Made by a program: the position numbers and the translations under genes | In this document: positions 1 through 7,088 of the stretch, in pieces | Position numbering within the stretch: position 1 is the stretch's first letter | How the letters are laid out: every line of letters begins with the position of its first letter | NCBI RefSeq assembly: GCF_004765605.1 | Contig: NZ_SRLC01000003.1 | Coordinates: 372,001 to 436,000 of the forward strand | Reading direction: 5' to 3' | DNA length: 64,000 nt | DNA from: Hymenobacter aquaticus | GTDB taxonomy: Bacteria > Bacteroidota > Bacteroidia > Cytophagales > Hymenobacteraceae | The notes under the pieces: model-generated | The model's input: the letters and a program-made list of their open reading frames with translations, nothing else | What the model was told of the DNA's origin: nothing | Databases searched by the model: none

Positions 1-697
1 GGCAGGCGTCGAGCAGCGGGGCCGGGGCAGTCGTGCTGGTGCTGATGAGCTGGAGGCCGGAAATGGCGCAGGTGTAGTTGTAGGCCTTGAGCACCTCACG
101 CTTGAAGACGGCGCTGCGCACGGCCGTTTCCACTTCGTCGGTGAGGTTGAGGTGGGTTTGGTAGACGGCGGCGGGCTCCTGTAGCATCTGTTGGCCCAGG
201 TCGCGCAGGGCATCGGGGCCGGCCGTTGGGCGGTAGCGGAAGCGGGTCTGGGGGAAGTAGCGGGTCAGCAGGGCGTCGCGGAAGACGTGGCGGGTGGCCG
301 GGTCTTGCAGCAGCTGCCACAGGGGCTCGTCGAGGGCGGCGTAGGCTACCACCTGGCGCAGGTGGCCCAGGCTGCGCGGCGAGCCGGAGGCCGTGAGCAC
401 CAGGGGCTGGCCGAAGTGGGTGCGCAGGTGCCAGAACCCGTCGCCGGTGAGGTGGTAAAACGGCAGGGCGAAGTTGTTGGCCCGAAACCGGTCCGAGGAA
501 CTCAGGTCGCGGCAGTTGCTTTGGAAGGCGGCCAGCAGTTCGGGCGTGATGACGATTTGGTTGTCGACGATACTCTCGTCTTCAATTCCTTCGAGCACGG
601 CCAGCAGCAGGGCGGGCTTGTAGGGCGCTTCCTCGCCGGCGAGGCGGCTGGTTTTGAGCTTGCGGAAACGGGTGAGGTAGGGCAGCAGGTCGGGCAT
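1..697 (-). CDS. HNH endonuclease-type protein, 5' part only
   Basis: An open frame runs on the minus strand from an ATG at 697 to the window edge (232 codons) with no stop, so the 3' end is missing. The protein begins MPDLLPYLTRFRKLK. Near the edge it reads EVLKAYNYTCAISGLQL and then LLDAC. This matches the first half of the HNH_2-type nuclease domain found at the C-terminus of putative restriction endonucleases, where the next residues are normally HI. The upstream ~190 residues are the variable N-terminal region of such proteins. A near-consensus -7 box (TATCTTGC, 706-713 minus) lies 8 nt before the ATG. Whether it belongs to a restriction or defence locus cannot be seen, because the neighbouring genes are outside the window. 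The catalytic HNH residues themselves are not visible. Confidence 0.72.
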   Translation of the reverse strand, partial: MPDLLPYLTRFRKLKTSRLAGEEAPYKPALLLAVLEGIEDESIVDNQIVITPELLAAFQSNCRDLSSSDRFRANNFALPFYHLTGDGFWHLRTHFGQPLVLTASGSPRSLGHLRQVVAYAALDEPLWQLLQDPATRHVFRDALLTRYFPQTRFRYRPTAGPDALRDLGQQMLQEPAAVYQTHLNLTDEVETAVRSAVFKREVLKAYNYTCAISGLQLISTSTTAPAPLLDAC

Positions 698-1042
698 AGG
701 CGGGCGCAAGATAGACCGGCGGCCCGTTGTGGCCGCTACCTGCCCGGGCCAGTTGCGCAAAAGCGCCCGGCCGCACCGCACCCCGGCAACGGCCGGAGCC
801 CCGGCCGCCAGGGGCCGGGCCGGCAGCACTCGGGCGCGCCTCTCCCATTTTCGTCAGTTGGAAGGTGGGCGTCGCAAAATACCCGCAATAAGTCGGAATT
901 GCCCCTGCTTTCCCCGCGCCGGTCTTGCTAAATTTGTTGGCAACAAAGCAAAAGCGCAACGCCTTATTTAGCTACTTCAATTAGCAAACGAGGTAGCTAC
1001 CGGCGCTGCTTCTCCGTCATTCATCCACTTCCTTTCTGCGTT

Positions 1043-1438
1043 ATGAAAACTACAACTGTGCTGTACTGGGTTTCCACTGGCTTGCTGGCGGCCCTGATGC
1101 TCATGTCGGGCATGTCGAACCTGCTGAGCACGCCCGAGTCGCTGGACGCGTTCCGGCACCTGGGCTACCCGGCGTATCTGTCGCCGTTTCTGGGCGTGGC
1201 CAAGCTGCTGGGGGTGCTGGCGCTGCTCGTGCCGGGCTTTCCGCGCCTGCGGGAGTGGGCCTACGCCGGCTTCGTGTTCGATCTGGCCGGGGCCATGTAC
1301 TCGGGCCTGGCCGTGGGCGACCCGCTGAGCACGTGGCTGCCCCTGACCATCGGGTTCCTGGTCATTGCCACGTCTTACGTCACCAACCGGCGCCGGACGG
1401 AGGCTCCCGCCCGGTCGTCGCACCTGAGCATAGCCTAG
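1043..1438 (+). CDS. DoxX-like family membrane protein
   Basis: A 131-residue protein with four predicted hydrophobic segments (roughly residues 5-24, 45-65, 72-92 and 97-117), beginning MKTTTVLYWVSTGLLAALMLM. The motif SGMSNLLS.PESL followed by LGYPAYL.PFLGVAKLLG is typical of the DoxX-like (DoxX_2) family, small inner-membrane proteins of uncertain function often linked to redox or stress genes. The length fits the family. The gene precedes a small HMA-like gene by 31 bp on the same strand, so the two may be co-transcribed. A strong terminator follows the second gene. No specific substrate can be assigned. Confidence 0.8.
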   Translation: MKTTTVLYWVSTGLLAALMLMSGMSNLLSTPESLDAFRHLGYPAYLSPFLGVAKLLGVLALLVPGFPRLREWAYAGFVFDLAGAMYSGLAVGDPLSTWLPLTIGFLVIATSYVTNRRRTEAPARSSHLSIA

Positions 1439-1469
1439 CCGCGGCCCAGCCTTTTTTCAAGCCTGCGTT

Positions 1470-1694
1470 ATGGTAGAAGTCTTTAAAACCAACGTCCGGG
1501 CCCGCCGCCACGCCCAGCGGCTGCTGACCCAGATCCACGAAACCTTCGCGCGGTACCGGGCCAATTTCGACCTGGAAGACTGCGACAAAATCCTGCGCAT
1601 CGAGGCCCGCAGCGGCGGGGTGCAGGCAGCCGAGCTGATTGATCTGCTGCACCTGGCCGGTTTTCAGGCGGAAGTCCTGCCCGATGAGGAATGA
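1470..1694 (+). CDS. small HMA-like ferredoxin-fold protein
   Basis: A 74-residue protein beginning MVEVFKTNV with a later FDLEDCDKILRIE segment and ending GFQAEVLPDEE. The predicted strand-helix-strand-strand-helix-strand order resembles the heavy-metal-associated (HMA) fold, but the usual CxxC metal-binding loop is absent and the only cysteine is in DLEDCD. It may therefore be a small fold relative rather than a copper chaperone. It follows the DoxX-like gene and is closed by the hairpin terminator at 1719-1755. The fold assignment is by eye and unverified. The gene itself is well supported by its position and its coding-like composition. Confidence 0.6.
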   Translation: MVEVFKTNVRARRHAQRLLTQIHETFARYRANFDLEDCDKILRIEARSGGVQAAELIDLLHLAGFQAEVLPDEE

Positions 1695-1718
1695 CAACCC
1701 ATTTTGCTACCGCATAGG

Positions 1719-1755
1719 AAAAAGGCCGCCGGATTCGCTTCCGGCGGCCTTTTTT
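1719..1755 (+). terminator. Rho-independent terminator
   Basis: GGCCGCCGGA and TCCGGCGGCC arms flank a short loop and are followed by TTTTTT. It ends the DoxX/HMA pair. The GCCGCCGGA core recurs in other terminators of this window. Confidence 0.85.
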
Positions 1756-1812
1756 GGTATGAGGCCGCGAAGAGAAGCCCGGGGCGGGTAACACCCGGCC
1801 CCGGGATGGGCC

Positions 1813-2017
1813 CTGTCATCCTTCATCTGGCGTACGCAAAGCAAAGGACCTCACCACGCCGGCACGAGTCGTAACAACGCTTGTCGTTCGTATCCCACAA
1901 GGTGCTTCGCTGGGCGTACGCCAGATGAAGGATGACAGATCGGGTGGCATTCGGCAGCCCGCGAGATTCCCCGGCCTCTGTCTCATGCTCAGGATGACAG
2001 ATCGGGTGGCATTCGGC
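1813..2017. repeat. intergenic palindromic repeat element
   Basis: A perfect 25-bp inverted repeat (arms 1813-1837 and 1914-1938, starting CTGTCATCCTTCATCTGG) surrounds a 76-bp spacer. The right arm runs into a 27-bp segment (1929-1955, AGGATGACAGATCGGGTGG...) that is repeated identically in direct orientation at 1991-2017. The words TGTCATCC and AGGATGACA resemble dispersed intergenic elements that I recall from Hymenobacter-type genomes (recollection, not checked). No coding function is seen. Confidence 0.75.
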
Positions 2018-2123
2018 GGCTCCTGCCCGGGCGTTGCGGCGGGCGCCGACAGTAGCGTTTTTAGCCCGCAGCGGCTACCTTCCGGTCCAGGTCGGGCGCG
2101 CCCCGCCCGTAGCCCTTTGTCTG

Positions 2124-3746
2124 ATGCACGATAACGCCCTACACGAAACGATACTGCTGGTTCTGGGTCTACTGTTTGCCATGCTGCTGCTGGTGATGCT
2201 GAGCCAGAAGCTGCGCATCTCCTACCCGATTTTCCTGGTGCTGGCCGGCCTGGGCCTGAGCTTCGTGCCCGGCCTGCCGCTTATCGTCATCAACCCCGAC
2301 CTGATCTTCCTGATTTTCCTGCCGCCCCTGCTCTACCAGGCCGCCTGGGATACGTCGTGGAAAGACTTCTGGCGCTGGAAGCGGCCCATTGCCCTGCTGG
2401 CCTTCGGGCTGGTGTTCTTCACCTCCACCATCGTGGCCTACGTGTCGAGCAGCATGATTCCGGGCTTCACCCTGGCGCTGGGGTTTCTGCTGGGCGGCAT
2501 CATCTCGCCCCCCGACGCGGTGGCGGCCACCTCCGTGCTGAAGGGCATCAAGGTGCCGCGCCGCGTCACGAGCATTCTGGAGGGGGAAAGCCTGATCAAC
2601 GACGCCAGCAGCCTGATTGTGTTCCGCTTTGCCCTGGCGGCGGTGGTGTCGGGCACGTTTTCCTGGCACCAGGCCACCACCACCTTCCTGCTGGTCAGTG
2701 GCATGGGCCTGGCCATCGGGCTGGTGGTCGGCTACGGCTTTTACCTGATTCATACCTACCTGCCCACCACGCCCAGCATCAACACGGTGCTGACCTTCCT
2801 GGCGCCCTACGTGATGTACCTGCTGGCCGAGGAGTTTCACTTCTCGGGCGTGCTGGCCGTGGTCAGCGGCGGGCTGCTGCTCTCCTACCACTCCCACCGC
2901 ATCTTCGACGCCGACACCCGCCTGCAAACGGCCAGCGTGTGGACCAGCGTGGGCTTTGCCCTCAACGGCCTGGTTTTTATCCTCATTGGGCTGGAGCTGC
3001 CGGTGGCCGTGCAGAGCCTGGGCAACTACTCGCTGCGGCAAGCCATTACCTACGGCCTGGTCATCAGCGCCATCGTCATCGTTATCCGGATGGTGTGGAT
3101 GTTTCCGGCCGCTTTCGTGCCCCGCTGGCTGTTCCGCAGCATCCGCACCCAGGAAGCCAGCCCCGGCTGGCAGGGCCCCGTGATTATCGGCTGGGCGGGC
3201 ATGCGCGGGGTGGTGTCGTTGGCCTCGGCTTTGTCGGTGCCCCTGCTGCTGAGCAACGGGCAGGCGTTTCCGCAGCGCAACCTGATTCTGTTCATCACCT
3301 TCGTGGTCATCCTGGTTACGCTCGTCTTCCAGGGCCTGACGCTGCCGGCCATCATCCGGCTGACCGGCGTGGCCGACCTGGAGGAGCGCATGCCCACCGA
3401 CGAGCAGGAAGCTGGCATCCGGCTGCGGCTGCGCCATGTGGCCCTGGCCCACCTGGCCCGGCACTACGAGGAGGACATCCGCAGCAACGAGATGATCAGC
3501 GCCCTGCAGCACCGCATGCAGGCCGAGGCCCAGCGCACCGGCAACCTGCTCGAAGCCCTGGACTACGACGAGTCGAAGCGCCGGGCCCTGCAACGCTACC
3601 ACCAGGTGCTGCTAGACGTGTTGCAGGTGCAGCGCGAGGAGCTGATGGTGCTGCGCCGCGAAGACGTGTTTGAGGAGGAGATGCTGCGCCACCAGGAAGC
3701 CCAGCTCGACCTGGACGAGGCCAAAATCAGCCACATGCCGCATTAA
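2124..3746 (+). CDS. CPA1-family Na+/H+ antiporter
   Basis: A 540-residue protein in the inner membrane, predicted to exchange Na+ (or K+) for H+ in pH and salt homeostasis. About 12 hydrophobic segments fill residues 8-420, followed by a charged cytoplasmic tail of about 120 residues, a layout typical of bacterial CPA1 Na+/H+ antiporters. The conserved ion-site region reads GGIISPPDAVAATSVLKG followed by ESLINDASSLIVFRFA, which contains the ND pair expected in CPA1 proteins. WAGMRGVVSLASALS is a further family signature. The frame is open upstream to 2034, but the 30 extra residues are proline/arginine-rich and overlap the repeat region, so the ATG at 2124 (MHDNALHETILL) is preferred. The gene stands alone, followed by a hairpin terminator at 3816. 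Confidence 0.92.
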   Translation: MHDNALHETILLVLGLLFAMLLLVMLSQKLRISYPIFLVLAGLGLSFVPGLPLIVINPDLIFLIFLPPLLYQAAWDTSWKDFWRWKRPIALLAFGLVFFTSTIVAYVSSSMIPGFTLALGFLLGGIISPPDAVAATSVLKGIKVPRRVTSILEGESLINDASSLIVFRFALAAVVSGTFSWHQATTTFLLVSGMGLAIGLVVGYGFYLIHTYLPTTPSINTVLTFLAPYVMYLLAEEFHFSGVLAVVSGGLLLSYHSHRIFDADTRLQTASVWTSVGFALNGLVFILIGLELPVAVQSLGNYSLRQAITYGLVISAIVIVIRMVWMFPAAFVPRWLFRSIRTQEASPGWQGPVIIGWAGMRGVVSLASALSVPLLLSNGQAFPQRNLILFITFVVILVTLVFQGLTLPAIIRLTGVADLEERMPTDEQEAGIRLRLRHVALAHLARHYEEDIRSNEMISALQHRMQAEAQRTGNLLEALDYDESKRRALQRYHQVLLDVLQVQREELMVLRREDVFEEEMLRHQEAQLDLDEAKISHMPH

Positions 3747-3815
3747 GCGGCCCCGCCCGGAAACAAACGCCAGCAAAACGGCTGCGTTCAGCCCGACAGC
3801 TTACTTGTCAACTTG

Positions 3816-3853
3816 GTCCCGGTTGTGCTTGGCGCAGCCGGGACTTTTGTTTT
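3816..3853 (+). terminator. probable terminator after the antiporter
   Basis: GTCCCGG and CCGGGAC arms (3816-3822, 3838-3844) are followed by TTTTGTTTT. The rest of the 3747-4049 gap shows nothing recognisable. Confidence 0.6.
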
Positions 3854-4049
3854 GGCGCCGGTCTGCTGGACGGGGCATAGTGGCTAAAATTCAGTGATAG
3901 TACTGACGCGCGGTACCTGCAACTCTCTGCAGCTTTACACCTCCCTGACCCTCGGCATTGTTTCTCGCCAAGCCCTACGACTTCTGCCCTTTCTGGCGCA
4001 CCCACCTGACAAGCACCGCTGACTATTCACCGCTTACTTTCCAGCACCA

Positions 4050-4979
4050 ATGAGCACGCACAACGACGCCGACGACCAGGATGACGTGAAACCCTGTACC
4101 CTTAAAGCTTTGCCCGACCGGCTCAAGCTGGAAGGCATCCGGACCGCCCTAGCCGTTAATCCGCTGAACGGATTCTTGCCCACGCCGCCCCCCAACGGCC
4201 ACCGGCCCACGCCGCCCATGCGCCTGACGGCGGCCGTGGCCAAAAAGTGGGACGATAAGCCCCGCATCCTGACGGTCAGCTTTCCGGCCGGCACCGCCAG
4301 GGAGCTACAGGACCGGATTGTGAGCCACATGAACGCCTGGACCAAAACGTGCTGTATCGGGTTCCAGCGCGTCGACAAAGGCGGGAAAGTCCGGGTGTCG
4401 TTTGGTCCCGGCGGGTACTGGTCGTACCTGGGCACGGATATTCTGCTCATCCCGGCCGACGAGCAAACGATGAACCTGGAAGGCTTTTCCATGCAGACAC
4501 CGGAGTCCGAGTTTGTCCGGGTCGTACGCCACGAGGCGGGCCACACGCTGGGCTTCGAGCACGAGCACATGCGCCAGGAGCTGGTAGACCGCATCGACCG
4601 GCAGAGTGCCTACGCCTATTTCCTGCAAACCCAGGGCTGGGACCAGGAAACCGTGGATGATCAGGTACTCACGCCCCTGGCCGCCCGGTCCATCATCGGC
4701 ACCAAGCCCGATGAAACATCCATCATGTGCTATCAGCTGCCCGGCAAAATCATGAAAAACAAAAAAGGCATTCCGGGGGGCAAGGACATTAACGCCACCG
4801 ACTATGCCTTTGCCGGCCGGCTATATCCCAAGCCTAAAAAGCAGCCCGCCGCCGAAATGGCCATGGCCGCCCACGGGGACGGCGTCCACGCCGAAGGCTG
4901 GCCCGAGGCGAAGGATATCCGGTTTTCGGCCGACCTGCTGGCCGAGTTCAACCACGCGACGCTCGTCGGGACCCACTGA
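4050..4979 (+). CDS. astacin-like zinc metallopeptidase without signal peptide
   Basis: A 309-residue protein. Residues 161-172 read HEAGHTLGFEHE, the extended zinc-binding motif of astacin (M12A) and related metzincins, with H161, H165 and H171 as ligands and E162 as catalytic base. The downstream SIMCY (about 224-228) is the Met-turn, and SYLGTD at 125-130 matches the strand before the active-site helix. The N-terminus (MSTHNDADDQDD) is polar with no Sec or lipoprotein signal, and residues 40-57 are proline-rich. Secreted astacins normally carry signal peptides, so export by another route or release on lysis must be considered. It is the first gene of a six-gene block that includes a holin-like protein and an amidase. 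The next gene starts 5 bp after its stop. Confidence 0.85.
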   Translation: MSTHNDADDQDDVKPCTLKALPDRLKLEGIRTALAVNPLNGFLPTPPPNGHRPTPPMRLTAAVAKKWDDKPRILTVSFPAGTARELQDRIVSHMNAWTKTCCIGFQRVDKGGKVRVSFGPGGYWSYLGTDILLIPADEQTMNLEGFSMQTPESEFVRVVRHEAGHTLGFEHEHMRQELVDRIDRQSAYAYFLQTQGWDQETVDDQVLTPLAARSIIGTKPDETSIMCYQLPGKIMKNKKGIPGGKDINATDYAFAGRLYPKPKKQPAAEMAMAAHGDGVHAEGWPEAKDIRFSADLLAEFNHATLVGTH

Positions 4980-4984
4980 CGCCG

Positions 4985-5305
4985 GTGGGCAAGCAGGTAG
5001 AGGTAGCAGGCAGCCCGCACCTGCCCGACAGCCTGACGCTGGCAGTGGGCGACACCGCCCGGTTCTGGGCCTCGGGGGCCCTCGTGGTGGCTGGTGCGGG
5101 CATCGTGGCGGTGGTGGGCCCCTACCTGCGCACCACCGCCCACGATACCGGCGCCCGGCCCCGCCCGGCCGGATTGCCCAACACCGTGCAGGTGGAGGCG
5201 CGGCAGCCGGGGCAGGCCACGGTGAAGCTGTTTCTGGCCGCGGGCATCCTGAGCCCCGCCCCGCGCACCCACTTGGTGCAGATTACGGTCAACGTCCCGG
5301 AGTGA
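4985..5305 (+). CDS. small beta-rich protein of unknown function
   Basis: A 106-residue frame starting at a GTG 5 bp after the metallopeptidase stop. No ATG is available in frame. The sequence LTLAVGDTARFWASGA... and QPGQATVKLFLAAGI....HLVQITV has alternating hydrophobic positions and the G-x-A-x-V pattern seen in bacterial Ig-like domains, so a small beta-sandwich is likely (inference). No signal peptide is present. Tight spacing suggests co-translation with the protease, and it could be a partner or inhibitor of the protease. I do not recognise a named family. Confidence 0.55.
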   Translation: MGKQVEVAGSPHLPDSLTLAVGDTARFWASGALVVAGAGIVAVVGPYLRTTAHDTGARPRPAGLPNTVQVEARQPGQATVKLFLAAGILSPAPRTHLVQITVNVPE

Positions 5306-5357
5306 CGCGCGGCCCTTTTAAATTACTAGTGTTTTGGTTTTCCTAAGCTAATCCGTC

Positions 5358-5927
5358 ATGCTAACCAATCTGTCGAATATCCTCGTGGTGCTGATTGCCC
5401 TGAGCGTGGCGGCCGAACGCCTGGTTGAAATCATCAAAGGCATCATCCCGGGGCTTGATCAGGAAAATTCCGACGTAACCAAGGAGCGGTGGCGCAAGAT
5501 TCTGCTGCAGGTGCTGGCCGCCGGGGCCGGCATCGTCACGGCCATTCTGGCCTTCCCGGCCCTGGCCGAAACGTTGAAGCTAGAAGACGACTGGAACGAC
5601 AATTTCGGCGTCCTATTCTTACTGGGGCTGCTAGCCAGTGGCGGCTCCGGCTTCTGGACTTCGATTCAGGGGTACGTCAACAAAGTCAAGGAAATCAAGA
5701 AGGTGGAAGCGGCGGCGGCGCGCGTCACGGCCGCCGCTACGGTGGCCGCCATTGCCCAGGGTAGCCCGGCCGCCGACCGGCCTGCGGCGCGCTACATGCC
5801 CCAGGAGCAGCCAGCACCCGCGGCGCTGCCCGGCCTGAATTCGGCGGACCAAGCCGTGGCCGACCAAGCCCAGCAGAATCTGACGGAGGCCGTCAGGCTG
5901 GCCAACAATGTGTTCCATAAAGCTTAG
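5358..5927 (+). CDS. three-helix holin-like membrane protein
   Basis: A 189-residue protein with hydrophobic segments at about 5-21, 48-68 and 84-102. They are separated by charged loops (GLDQENSDVTKERWRK and KLEDDWNDN) and followed by an alanine/proline-rich, probably soluble C-terminal tail containing KVKEIKKVEAAAARV. No signal peptidase site is evident. The size, helix count and position just upstream of a signal-less amidase resemble a phage-type holin, but no specific holin family is recognised, so this is inference from context. The long tail (about 85 residues) is unusual for a holin. It could instead be a membrane anchor for the neighbouring proteins. Confidence 0.6.
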   Translation: MLTNLSNILVVLIALSVAAERLVEIIKGIIPGLDQENSDVTKERWRKILLQVLAAGAGIVTAILAFPALAETLKLEDDWNDNFGVLFLLGLLASGGSGFWTSIQGYVNKVKEIKKVEAAAARVTAAATVAAIAQGSPAADRPAARYMPQEQPAPAALPGLNSADQAVADQAQQNLTEAVRLANNVFHKA

Positions 5928-6024
5928 CGGATACTATACGCCCCTGCTGACAACTGCCCGGCGACTGGAAACGCGCCGCCTACGTCTCTTTCTTTCGTTT
6001 TTTCTCACCTAACCCCCTTTTGTC

Positions 6025-6714
6025 ATGGCTATTCGCTGGAAAGGCATTGTCGGCGCAGGTTTTACCCCGGCGGAATTCGATAGCTACTGCCATACGCTTA
6101 CGTGGCCGGCCTGGCGACCTGGCTTTCTGGTGCTGCACAACACCAGCATTCCGACGCTGGCCCAGCGCCCCAACGGCTTCCGCCGCCAGCACATGCTCGA
6201 CCTGGAGCACTACTACCGTGATGTGCAGGAATGGAATGCCGGCCCGCACCTGTTCGTCGACGATAAGCGCATCTGGGTGTTTACCCCGCTCACCGTATCG
6301 GGGGTGCACTCGCCCTCCTGGAACAAGCTTTCCCTGGGAGTAGAAATGCTGGGGGAATATGCTACCGAATCGTTTACGACCGGCCGGGGCCTGAACGTGC
6401 GCCACAACACCATTGCGGCCCTGGCTACGCTTTCCGCCGTTCTGGGCCTCGCCCCCGCTACCATCCGGCTGCATAAGGAGGACCCAAAAACCAGCCACAA
6501 GGGCTGCCCGGGGAAGAACGTAGTCAAAGCTGAAATCATTGACGCCGTGCAGGAGCTGCTGATTGACCGGCACTCCGCGGAAGCTGTCTTGGCGCGCCGC
6601 GCCTTGGCTCCGGCGGCCGCCCGCCAACAGCGGGAGGAGAACCTGCGCCGCAAAGAGCTACTGCTGCTGCTGCCCGACTTTCCGGCGCAACAACTCCCTC
6701 TTAACCCGTCATAG
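6025..6714 (+). CDS. N-acetylmuramoyl-L-alanine amidase (Amidase_2/PGRP type)
   Basis: A 229-residue peptidoglycan hydrolase predicted to cleave the amide bond between N-acetylmuramic acid and L-alanine. Residues 34-40 (FLVLHNT) carry the first zinc ligand H38. GPHLFVDDKRIWVFTPL, GVHSPSWNKLSLGVEMLGEY, RLHKEDP (H150) and HKGCPGK (C161) follow in the family order, so all three zinc ligands (H, H, C) are present. The last ~50 residues form a charged helical tail. There is no signal peptide, as in phage endolysins. The start at 6025 follows a 97-bp gap after the holin-like gene. The next gene begins 9 bp after the stop, so a transcript continuing downstream is likely. Confidence 0.87.
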   Translation: MAIRWKGIVGAGFTPAEFDSYCHTLTWPAWRPGFLVLHNTSIPTLAQRPNGFRRQHMLDLEHYYRDVQEWNAGPHLFVDDKRIWVFTPLTVSGVHSPSWNKLSLGVEMLGEYATESFTTGRGLNVRHNTIAALATLSAVLGLAPATIRLHKEDPKTSHKGCPGKNVVKAEIIDAVQELLIDRHSAEAVLARRALAPAAARQQREENLRRKELLLLLPDFPAQQLPLNPS

Positions 6715-6722
6715 CTTTTCCC

Positions 6723-7088
6723 ATGAGCGTCAAAATCAACCCCAACCAGCCCGTTACCATCACGGTAGACTTCGGTTCGCCCCAGGTCGCGGCGTACAAG
6801 CTCTGGTATAAGCAAGCGCTGGACGTACTCTTTACGACCCTCGGCACCGGCACCGACAAAGGCCCCGCTACGCCCAGCAGCTACCCCTATTCCGTTGCCG
6901 GGCTGGCCGATAGCAGCACCATTGCCTATCACGTTGCGCTGCACGGCAATGCTAACACGCCTTATAAAGTGACTGTTACGCTGGCCCAGGCCGGCACGCC
7001 GCTACCCGGAGCCACCTTGCCCCTGACTGGTACTACCGACGGCAATGGCAATGCGGTGGTAGACGGCTCCATCGACCTGACTACATGA
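6723..7088 (+). CDS. small beta-rich protein of unknown function
   Basis: A 121-residue protein beginning MSVKINPNQPVTITVDFGSP. The repeated alternation (TITVDF, YKVTVTLAQAG, GNAVVDGSIDLTT) suggests a beta-sandwich. There is no signal peptide or cysteine. Its stop (TGA 7086-7088) overlaps the ATG of the next gene (7085) in ATGA, which indicates translational coupling. It could be a structural or adaptor component of the cassette. No family recognised. Confidence 0.62.
   Translation: MSVKINPNQPVTITVDFGSPQVAAYKLWYKQALDVLFTTLGTGTDKGPATPSSYPYSVAGLADSSTIAYHVALHGNANTPYKVTVTLAQAGTPLPGATLPLTGTTDGNGNAVVDGSIDLTT

Noticed and set aside
2169..3602. Minus-strand open frame (477 codons) opposite the antiporter
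   Set aside because: The antiporter frame has TM segments and ion-site motifs; the antisense frame is Gln/His/Gly-rich low complexity.
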